Position numbers and translations under genes: made by a program | In this document: piece after piece, positions 8,926 through 17,036 of the stretch | How the letters are laid out: every line of letters begins with the position of its first letter | Position numbering within the stretch: the stretch's first letter is position 1 | From: Bidens hawaiensis | Taxonomy: Eukaryota; Streptophyta; Magnoliopsida; Asterales; Asteraceae | DNA: 64,000 bases | Direction of reading: 5' to 3' | Assembly (NCBI GenBank): GCA_021521415.1 | Contig: JAIQDT010003755.1 | Span: 181,384-245,383, forward strand | Notes under the pieces: generated by a model | The model's input: only the letters and a program-made list of their open reading frames with translations | Databases searched by the model: none | Told to the model about the DNA's origin: nothing

Positions 8926-11556
8926 ATGTCGCCGATTAACATCTCAGAGTTAGTCAAAATGGAAGTTGAAGCGGGGTCGGCTACTAAGGCCCCAAGGTTG
9001 ATGAAAGGAACCGACTTTGTGGCGTGGAAGGATAGGTTCATTCAGTATATTAAATACCAGGATGCAAAGATGTGGGTGTGCATCCAGGATGGATATATTC
9101 CACCGATAATAGAATACGAAGGTCGGGATGTGGTAAAGAAGTACAGCAAGATGGAGGAAGAAGAGAAAAAGATGTATGAGGCCGAGAGCAAGGCCCATGC
9201 TGCAATTACTATGGCTCTTCCTCAAGAGATTCTCCATACATTCAGGAAGTACACTTCTGCACGAGAGCTTTGGGATGCTCTTGAGAATAGATTCGAAGGG
9301 AACGTGGGTATTCGTGCCTCGAAGATTAAGCTGTTAAAGACCCAGTTCTCTGTTTTCAAGTATTTGAAGAACGAATCTCTCGATGATATTATCACCCGAT
9401 ATTATCATCTAATGACAGAGCTGAACAACTATTCTATTGCTTACAGAGAGGAGGAAATAGTTGAGAAGCTTCTCGATGCTCTCCCACCGAAGTGGGAAAT
9501 GTACACTGTTCTAATGAGGGAAGACAAAGACTTTCCTAATTATGACTTGGAGACAGCAGTAAACAAGCTCAGAACCTTTGAGCTTAATATGGTTCGTAAA
9601 GAGACACCAACGGATCAGGTTCAAGACCCTGGTATGTATGGTGCCAAAGTTAACTCAGGCTCAAGTTCGAAGTCTGAATCTGCTGCTTACTACTCCAAAG
9701 GAGAGTCAGGTTCTAACTCTTCTCATGAAGGAAATGTGTCAGTAAACATGAACGGTGATGTTTGCTTTGTTGCTGGAGGATCAAGTGCTTCGAAACCTCA
9801 AGCATCCAAGAGTAGTTTCTCTCCCAGTGCTTCAAGCAATAACTACTCTAAGATGCCAATGAGTGTCAAATCTGCTGAAGAGCAGTTTGCACTCTATGCG
9901 TCTTTTATTGCTTCTTACGAGAACTACATACAAGGGAAGATTGTGGACCCTGCTGCTTTGGAAGAAGACTATGACCAGATCGATCTTGATGATCTGGAGG
10001 AGATGGATCTGCAGTGGCAGATGGCGATGATAGTCAGAAGAGTGAAGCGTTTCATGAAGAAGACTGGCAGAAAGTTCGTAGGTGGAAAGCCAGGATTTGA
10101 TAAGTCAAGGGTGAGGTGTTACAATTGTCAACAAAATGGACACTTTGCAAAGGAGTGCACTAATGCACGTGTAGAACGTAGTCAGGGGAGGACTACACAG
10201 CAAAGTGGAAATAACAATGGGAATAATGCCATGATGTCTGATGCTGGTGAATACAACTGGAACATGTTCTCTGGAGAACTCTTTGAGCAGGCACACATGG
10301 CGAAGGTTGCAGCTGAAGAATGTATGAAAGCTGCTGAAAATGAAAAAGCTTTCATGGCTGATGACCGGAACTCCGAGGTATGTACTAAACCTATCTGTAC
10401 TAAATGTGAGAACTTGTCTGAACAGCTTGCTACAATTACTGATCAGTATGTTAAGTTGGATGCCGAATTTAAAACCTTGAAAGAAGATCATCACTTCACA
10501 AAGACAAGAGAAAATAATTATAAAATAAAAATTAAAGCTTGTGAAAAAGACGTTAAAAGTTTAAAAACAAAATTAGCTGAAAAAATTGATGTGATCGATC
10601 TAAGCTACGAGGTTTTAGAAGAGAAAACCAAGTTAATCGCTGAGAAAGAAAAACAGATTGCTGATCACCAGGTAAAAGTGGTGGAACTAAATAGGAAACT
10701 GGAGCAATTCCGGAATTCCTCTGCTATTCTTGATCACCTCGTTAGTGATCAAGGTTCCTCACCTAAGAGGGGAGGAATTGGTTACCATGAGGTTCCACCA
10801 CCTTATAACCATAATTATACTTTCAATCCTAGTGTTCATGAATCTGTTAATTTTGTAGCTGATCAGACAGGTCCTGCTAAGGAAACTGGTAAAGTACCGG
10901 AAGTTCGTAAAGGCGAAACAAGTTCGCCTGTCTCAAAAGTTAAAATTTCTATTTCAAGTCCAGTCTCATCTGATTCGGATAAGTCATCCGAGTCGGGTAA
11001 GACAAAAGAGAAGGAAGTGTTACCCACTAGTGGAGAAAAAGTTAAATCAACTAAAAGGAGTACTCCACTCAACCCATATGTCCCACCTTATGTGAGACGT
11101 ACGGTTGGTAATACTGCCTCCACATCTAAAACATCTGCTGAAAAGAAAGCTGAACATAGGTGTTGTTTTAGATGTAATCAAACAGGGCACCTTGTTGCTG
11201 ATTGCCCTCTGAAGCAGCGTTTCAGAGAGGTGAGGCCCTCGAAAACTGAGACTAAGGTTTTTGGTAATCGTTTAAATGTTAAAAATGAAAACCATTCAAA
11301 TTTGAGAGATAATACAGGTTTTCAAAGAAACACATCTCGTTTTTACACTACTAATAACCAAACCAAATGCTATAATTCTTTTGATTCTCTTAATGTTCGT
11401 CGGTTTGGTTGGCCTCACTATCAGTCTCCAAGGAGGTATCCTGTTAGGACTCGTGGAAATTTTTCTAATGCTAATTTTGGTCAGCCAAGGTGTGTGAGTT
11501 CTGTTAAGAAGGTTAATCGACCCAAGACCAAGAGGTCTTGGGTCCCCAAATTTTAA
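8926..11556 (+). CDS. Copia B gag polyprotein (Sirevirus type)
   Basis: An 876-residue structural protein that would form virus-like particles and bind the element's RNA. The start is the first ATG after the leader array. Residues about 25-220 form the UBN2-type Copia gag domain (for example WKDRFIQYIKYQDAKMW and LWDALENRF). A first CCHC zinc knuckle, CYNCQQNGHFAKEC, is near residue 398 and a second, CFRCNQTGHLVADC, near residue 746. Between them residues about 495-610 are charged and heptad-like, a probable coiled coil. Two knuckles and this length exceed ordinary Copia gags and fit Sireviruses. It ends with two adjacent TAA codons (11554-11559), with pol following in the same frame. No internal damage is visible. 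Confidence 0.93.
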   Translation: MSPINISELVKMEVEAGSATKAPRLMKGTDFVAWKDRFIQYIKYQDAKMWVCIQDGYIPPIIEYEGRDVVKKYSKMEEEEKKMYEAESKAHAAITMALPQEILHTFRKYTSARELWDALENRFEGNVGIRASKIKLLKTQFSVFKYLKNESLDDIITRYYHLMTELNNYSIAYREEEIVEKLLDALPPKWEMYTVLMREDKDFPNYDLETAVNKLRTFELNMVRKETPTDQVQDPGMYGAKVNSGSSSKSESAAYYSKGESGSNSSHEGNVSVNMNGDVCFVAGGSSASKPQASKSSFSPSASSNNYSKMPMSVKSAEEQFALYASFIASYENYIQGKIVDPAALEEDYDQIDLDDLEEMDLQWQMAMIVRRVKRFMKKTGRKFVGGKPGFDKSRVRCYNCQQNGHFAKECTNARVERSQGRTTQQSGNNNGNNAMMSDAGEYNWNMFSGELFEQAHMAKVAAEECMKAAENEKAFMADDRNSEVCTKPICTKCENLSEQLATITDQYVKLDAEFKTLKEDHHFTKTRENNYKIKIKACEKDVKSLKTKLAEKIDVIDLSYEVLEEKTKLIAEKEKQIADHQVKVVELNRKLEQFRNSSAILDHLVSDQGSSPKRGGIGYHEVPPPYNHNYTFNPSVHESVNFVADQTGPAKETGKVPEVRKGETSSPVSKVKISISSPVSSDSDKSSESGKTKEKEVLPTSGEKVKSTKRSTPLNPYVPPYVRRTVGNTASTSKTSAEKKAEHRCCFRCNQTGHLVADCPLKQRFREVRPSKTETKVFGNRLNVKNENHSNLRDNTGFQRNTSRFYTTNNQTKCYNSFDSLNVRRFGWPHYQSPRRYPVRTRGNFSNANFGQPRCVSSVKKVNRPKTKRSWVPKF

Positions 11557-11565
11557 TAATCTCTT

Positions 11566-14500
11566 TTGTTTGTGCAGGAACAGTTGAACAGGGCGTCCAA
11601 TAATCTTTGGGTTGTGGACAGCGGCTGTTCCCGGCACATGACTGGTAACAAGGATTTGTTACAAGATTTAAAACCTGTTCAAGGAGCAAGAGTCAGTTTT
11701 GCCGGTGAGAGTGGAGGCAAAATAACAGGAAGGGGTACGGTAACTAACGGGAAGATGACGTTAGAAAATGTGAACTTTGTTGAAGAACTGAAGCACAATC
11801 TGCTGAGTGTGTCGCAGATTTGTGATAAAGATTATACCATACACTTCACGAAGACTGATGCGATTGTGTTGAAGCCTGCTTTTCAAATACCAGAGGAGTG
11901 GATAGTAATGAAGGCTCCACGTGATCATAATACGTATATGATGGATTTAAGTTCAACTGAAATGTCAACGGAAGAATCGTGCCTTTTGACGAAAGCAAGC
12001 GAATCGGAATCTGAACTGTGGCACAGGAGAATGGGGCACATTCATCTTCGGAAGATGAACCATATTGTCAGACATGGGCTTGTGTTGGGTGTTCCCTTAA
12101 AAAGTTTCAATTTTGAAGACAAATGTCTTGCGTGCAAAAAGGGAAAGCAGCACAAGAAGTCCCATCTCACCAAGAAAGTAAATTCAATTGCCAGTACACT
12201 AGAGCTGCTTCACATGGATCTCTTCGGTCCTGTGAATGTAAGAAGTCTAGGTGGTACAACTTATTGCTTGGTGATCACTAATGACTACTCACGATACTCG
12301 TGGGTATACTTCCTGAAATCAAAGGACGAAACGGCTCAAATGGTGAAGAATCTGATTACCAAAGTTGAGAACATTATGGATAAACGAGTGAAGTTCATCA
12401 GAAGTGACAATGGTTCCGAGTTTAAAAATTTTGAAATGGAGATCTTCTGTCTGTCAAGAGGGATTGAACACCAATTCAGCGCTCCGTATACTCCGCAACA
12501 GAATGGAGTGGCTGAAAGGAAGAATAGAACTTTAATTGAAGGAGCCAGAACTATGCTGGCTGATTCGAAGCTTCCGGTGGTGTTCTGGGCTGAAGCTGTT
12601 TCTACAGCTTGCTATGTACTAAATAGAGTTTTAACGGTAAAAAGACTTAATAAAACATGCTACGAGCTTATGCATGGGAGAAAGCCCAATTTGTGTGGAC
12701 TTGAAGCTTTCGGGTCCCCGTGTTCAGTTTTAAAGGCACATTCAAAGTTTGGTGAAGCAGCCGATGAAGGAATCTTAGTCGGCTATGAAGTTGGGACTCC
12801 CAACAGGCGTGTCTTTAATACAATGAACGGCAAGGTTGAGGTGGTATGTAACACCGACATTACGAGTTACAGATCGCCAAGACCGAGCATCGGACCTTCT
12901 GGGATTTTCGACTATGATAGGCTCTTCAAGTCTTTTAACATACCTGATTTGTTTTGTACAGAAGAAGAAGAACGTGTTGCTACGAAGATGATTCTAGATG
13001 AGGAGGAAAATTTGGCACATGGACAGCTATTTGATGATTGTCAACCTTCCTCATCAAATTCTATCGGTTCCCCTGCTGTCTCTCCAGAAGAAGAGTTTAT
13101 CAATCCATTTCACTCTCAGCCAGAAACAACCATTGATGAGCTCTCTTCTAATTTAGAAGATAATTTGCATGTCAGTGCTGTTCCGACCACGAGAATTCAC
13201 AAAGAACACACTTTGGAGAATGTTATAGGTGATGTGTCCTCCGGTGTACAAACCAGAAGTAGCTTGAATGAGCACACCTGTGTTTATACAAGCATTAAGG
13301 AAACGGGTATAATGAACGAATGTTTGTACTCATGCTTTATTAGCCAGATTGAACCGAAAAATTATCAAATGGCTCTTAAGGACAGCTCGTGGGTCGAGGC
13401 CATGCAAGAAGAGTTGGCTCAATTTAAGAAGATGGAAGTTTGGACCTTGGTTGAAAAACCAAGAAATGTGCATGCGATAGGCACAAAATGGGTGTTTAAG
13501 TGCAAGAGAGATGAAAAGGGGATAATTATAAGAAACAAGGCGAGGCTGGTCGTTAAAGTTTTTAATCAGCAAGAGGGGATAGATTATAATGAAGTGTTCG
13601 CTCCGGTGGCCAGGTTGGAAGCGATAAGATTGTTTTTGGCGTTTGCTGCTTTTAAGAAGATGAAAGTGTTTCAGTTGGACGTGAAGAGTGTGTTCCTCAA
13701 TGGGAAAGTTGATGAGGTTGTGTATGTTGAGCAACCTCCGGGTTTTCCTGACCCAGACTTTCCTGATCACGTGTACAAGTTGAGCAAGGCGTTGTATGGA
13801 TTACATCAGGCACCTCGTGCCTGGTATTCAACGTTATCGGACTACTTGCTAGAGAATGGTTTTGAAAGGGGTTTGATTGACAGCACACTGTTTGTGAAGA
13901 GAGATGGAAGTGACTTCCTGCTAGTTCAAGTCAACTTGGATGACATCATATTTGCTGCATCAAGAGTCTCCATGTGTCAGGAATTTGAGGCCGTCATGAA
14001 GAAAAGATTTGAGATGAGTGCTATGGGTGAACTAACGTTCTTTTTAGGATTGCAGGTTGATCAAAAGAAGGATGGGATGTTCATTCATCAAACAAAATAT
14101 GTTCATGATGTCCTCAAGCGCTTCAAGACGGAGGACTGTTCTCCATTTGACACTCCAATTTGCGTCAACCACAAGTTGGGAGCTGAAATAGACGGTGACG
14201 CAGATGTGGACCCAACTCAGTATCGGGCTATAATAGGTTCTTTGATGTATTTGACTGCTTCTAGGCCTGATATAATGTTTGCTGTTTGTCTTTGTGCTCG
14301 TTTTCAGGCAAACCCAAAGGAATCTCACATGAAGGGTGTGAAGAGGATTCTGCGGTATCTCAAAGGCAAGCCGAAGCTAGGGTTGTGGTACCCGAAGGGA
14401 GGAGACGTGGAATTGGTTGCTTATACAGATTCTGATTATGGAGGGTGCAATCAGAGTCGGAAGTCGACAACAGGAGGATGTCAGTTTCTCGGTGGAAGAT

Positions 14501-14880
14501 TAGTTTCCTGGCAGTGCAAGAAACAGACATCAGTCGCAATCTCTACGTGCGAAGCTGAATATATGGCAGCATCCAACTGCTGCTCTCAGGTTTTGTGGAT
14601 TCAGCAACAATTGCGCGACTATGGTCTGAATTTCTTACTCACTCCTATTTTTATTGATAACACTGCTGCCATCTCAGTAATTAACAATCCCGTGAAACAT
14701 AGTAAAACTAAACATATTGACATTCGTCATCATTTCATACGGGAATGTGCTGAGAAGAAACTGATTAAGGTCGAAAAGGTCGATACGCTAGAAAATTTCG
14801 CTGATTTATTTACAAAAGCGTTTGATAAATCCAGATTTCAAAACCTAATTGAGCTGAACGGGATGATCAATCCCGAGTAA
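11566..14880 (+). CDS. Copia B pol polyprotein (protease, integrase, RT, RNase H)
   Basis: The 1104-codon pol frame continues gag's frame after the double stop. There is no ATG at its start; expression needs readthrough, or splicing to the acceptor-like TTTGTTTGTGCAG ending at 11577. Domains in order: protease VVDSGCSRHMTG near residue 15; GAG-pre-integrase and zinc finger HRRMGH...CLACKKG near 150-190; integrase acidic residues in HMDLFGP, RSDNGSEF and QNGVAERKNR near 217, 282 and 314; RT about 640-900; RNase H about 955-1060 (YTDSDYGG, CEAEYMA, DNTAAI). The RT site reads VNLDDII where Copia elements normally have YVDDII: the two catalytic aspartates remain but Tyr has become Asn (13933-13935). 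This may reduce activity, so the element may be recently dead or dependent on relatives. Confidence 0.93.
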   Translation: MFVQEQLNRASNNLWVVDSGCSRHMTGNKDLLQDLKPVQGARVSFAGESGGKITGRGTVTNGKMTLENVNFVEELKHNLLSVSQICDKDYTIHFTKTDAIVLKPAFQIPEEWIVMKAPRDHNTYMMDLSSTEMSTEESCLLTKASESESELWHRRMGHIHLRKMNHIVRHGLVLGVPLKSFNFEDKCLACKKGKQHKKSHLTKKVNSIASTLELLHMDLFGPVNVRSLGGTTYCLVITNDYSRYSWVYFLKSKDETAQMVKNLITKVENIMDKRVKFIRSDNGSEFKNFEMEIFCLSRGIEHQFSAPYTPQQNGVAERKNRTLIEGARTMLADSKLPVVFWAEAVSTACYVLNRVLTVKRLNKTCYELMHGRKPNLCGLEAFGSPCSVLKAHSKFGEAADEGILVGYEVGTPNRRVFNTMNGKVEVVCNTDITSYRSPRPSIGPSGIFDYDRLFKSFNIPDLFCTEEEERVATKMILDEEENLAHGQLFDDCQPSSSNSIGSPAVSPEEEFINPFHSQPETTIDELSSNLEDNLHVSAVPTTRIHKEHTLENVIGDVSSGVQTRSSLNEHTCVYTSIKETGIMNECLYSCFISQIEPKNYQMALKDSSWVEAMQEELAQFKKMEVWTLVEKPRNVHAIGTKWVFKCKRDEKGIIIRNKARLVVKVFNQQEGIDYNEVFAPVARLEAIRLFLAFAAFKKMKVFQLDVKSVFLNGKVDEVVYVEQPPGFPDPDFPDHVYKLSKALYGLHQAPRAWYSTLSDYLLENGFERGLIDSTLFVKRDGSDFLLVQVNLDDIIFAASRVSMCQEFEAVMKKRFEMSAMGELTFFLGLQVDQKKDGMFIHQTKYVHDVLKRFKTEDCSPFDTPICVNHKLGAEIDGDADVDPTQYRAIIGSLMYLTASRPDIMFAVCLCARFQANPKESHMKGVKRILRYLKGKPKLGLWYPKGGDVELVAYTDSDYGGCNQSRKSTTGGCQFLGGRLVSWQCKKQTSVAISTCEAEYMAASNCCSQVLWIQQQLRDYGLNFLLTPIFIDNTAAISVINNPVKHSKTKHIDIRHHFIRECAEKKLIKVEKVDTLENFADLFTKAFDKSRFQNLIELNGMINPE

Positions 14881-16236
14881 CCATGTTTTTTGTGTTTATT
14901 TAAAAAAAAAAAAAAAAAAAAAAACGTCACTATTTCTTAAAATTAGTCGGTTACCTCAGTTTGATGGACATATCCTCGGATATGTTTTGGTCCTCGTTTC
15001 TACTTGTAGAGAATGAGGGTCGCCATTAACCAGATGACTGAAAGTGACCGGGACGGTTATGATGTGTTTTCTTTCTGTCGCTGAAAATTAGTCGTTCATA
15101 CTTAGTTAGAAGGACACATACTTGTATGTGGTCGGTCCAGTTGATCCATTGGATCTTCAGGATTGCCGTTTACCTGAAGACTTTGACGTGATCGGGGCGA
15201 TTGAAGTCAAAATTTTTTTGGGAAATGAAATTACTTTTCAAGTCTAATACTTCGTAAGAAGTTCATTTGCTATGTTTAACAGGAAATTGATCCAACCTTG
15301 GAAAATGATGTTTATACTAATTTTGTGTGCTTAACTAGTGAAGTTCTTAAGCTTAAAAGGCATTAGAACAGTCATTGTATGTCAAGGTAAATTCTTAATG
15401 GTGTGTAAAAGTATATGTGATACAAACTAAATATACTTGATTTTACGTGGAAACTACTTAAGAGTTTTTCATGTCTTCGTTTATATCTTTCCGCATGATA
15501 GGCAGAAAAGTGATTACCCAGTCATACACGAGCCCGTAAGTGTTCTGATTCCCGTGAAGAAGGCGTTTCAAGACACTGCAGTGATCCAGATTCGGGACTT
15601 GCAGTTGTTTATTACTCTGAAGTCTATAAGTATGTTTGTTAAAAGAAAAAAAATAATAAAAAAATAAATAAATAAATAAATTTAGTACTTATGAGTTATT
15701 GTAACATTCGAGAGTTCAAGATATCGAGACTTCTCAATCATGGAGTAAGAAAGAGTACGGGAAGCAGACAAAGAATACTTACAAGTTAATCAGACACTAT
15801 GGGTCGAAGTCAATTCGGGGTGACTTGGGGAAAGCCAAATACGCTTTGAGAATAGATAGGAGGCATCTTAATCTCTGAGTTGTTGCCCACTTATTTTTTG
15901 AGATTAATTGAACTTAACTCGTATCACAGAAACGATGAAAACCATTTTAAGTTATTTACATGTGTACAACCTGTTTCTCTATGTCATAATACAGCTAAAC
16001 ACGGATCTATGTGACAGTCACGGAGTTAGTATGATTCCGTTAGGATCTTTTCTAAAACATGGCGGTCCCTGACTAGACTGAAATTTGATCCCTTATTCGT
16101 TAATTTTTTATAAGTTTTTCTTAGTTTTGTAGTTGTATTATTTTTTAACTGGTTACTTAGAATTGATCATGTCGGGAAGTTTTAAAGAGTTAATTCAAAT
16201 TGTTCAAAATTATAAGGTTTGGTTATGAAAATATAG
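14881..16236 (+). other. Copia B spacer after pol, with paired stem-loop repeats
   Basis: Non-coding DNA between pol and the internal promoter-like module. A 23-base A tract (about 14902-14924) follows pol. Two diverged repeats of about 145 bp start with AAAATTAGTCG near 14938 and 15085. Each carries a perfect stem-loop of different sequence at the same place: ACATATCC/GGATATGT (14968-14985) and CACATAC/GTATGTG (15115-15130). A (TAAA)n tract lies near 15660-15680. No credible coding frame is present. Confidence 0.55.
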
Positions 16237-16328
16237 GCGAAGTTGTTGAATCAGGCGAACTTGTGGATAACTTCGCCTAGGCGAAGTTATCCGTAACTTC
16301 GCCTGACCAACTCTGACCCTATATAAGG
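16237..16328 (+). promoter_or_regulatory. Copia B internal promoter for the third ORF
   Basis: GCGAAGTT/AACTTCGC hairpins like those of the LTR end at 16303. They are followed 16 bp later by TATATAAGG (16320-16328). A splice donor lies about 125 bp downstream and the third ORF about 710 bp downstream. The hairpin-then-TATA order copies the LTR promoter although the surrounding sequence is not an LTR copy. Promoter activity is inferred. Confidence 0.6.
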
Positions 16329-16452
16329 ATTTCAAACAGTAAATTTTCATTATTTACAATATACAGCGAACTTGTTCTCCGATATTTCAGCGAACTTGAT
16401 CTTTTCGATTTCGATTTCTTTCTTTGTTCTCAGTTTCAGTTACCGTTTCACG

Positions 16453-17034
16453 GTATGTGTTATCGGTACATCGTGTTAGCTGTTTTTTCTTGTGTATCAA
16501 ACTTTATGTCGACCGCTTCGAGATCTTGGTCCGTCGGATTCAAAACCGACTTTTATAACTTGTGTTTAACGTGTTCATGGACAAACTTTTCGTCCACATA
16601 ACCTTAATACCAAGTGTTATTGAGTTCTTCATCGTCAATTTTACCGAAACATCGGATTTCCGGATGTTTGGAATGCTAACAGTCGCCGATTCAGTTCAGG
16701 CGAAGTTAGGGTTTCGGCGAAGTTATCCGCAACTTCGCCTGACGATTAATTTCACCTGAGGCGAAGTTATCCGCAACTTCGCCTGAGGCTTAATTTCGCC
16801 TAACCCTTATCTTCGCCTGAGGCGATGTTGTGAAGAGGCGAAGTTATCACTAACTTCGCCCAGACCATTTTACTTAAAATTAATTAGACGAACTTAAAGA
16901 TGAAGCGAAGTTGTTCCCAACTTCGCCTCACCTTTAACTTCGCCTATACAGGTTTGATCACAACTTCGCTCCTGGTAATCAAGCGAACTTGTGTAACACT
17001 TTAACGTTTATCTAACTTGGTTCGTTTAGTGCAG
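16453..17034 (+). other. Predicted intron upstream of Copia B third ORF
   Basis: A strong donor, CACG-GTATGTG (intron starts 16453), and an acceptor, GTTTAGTGCAG (ends 17034), bracket 582 bp. The ATG follows two bases after the acceptor. The intron contains a second hairpin array (about 16697-16970, GCGAAGTT/AACTTCGC arms), including TTA...TAA versus TTG...CAA at the stem closure, a compensatory change. Splicing would join a short leader to the third ORF. It is inferred from sequence signals only. Confidence 0.5.
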
Positions 17035-17036
17035 AT

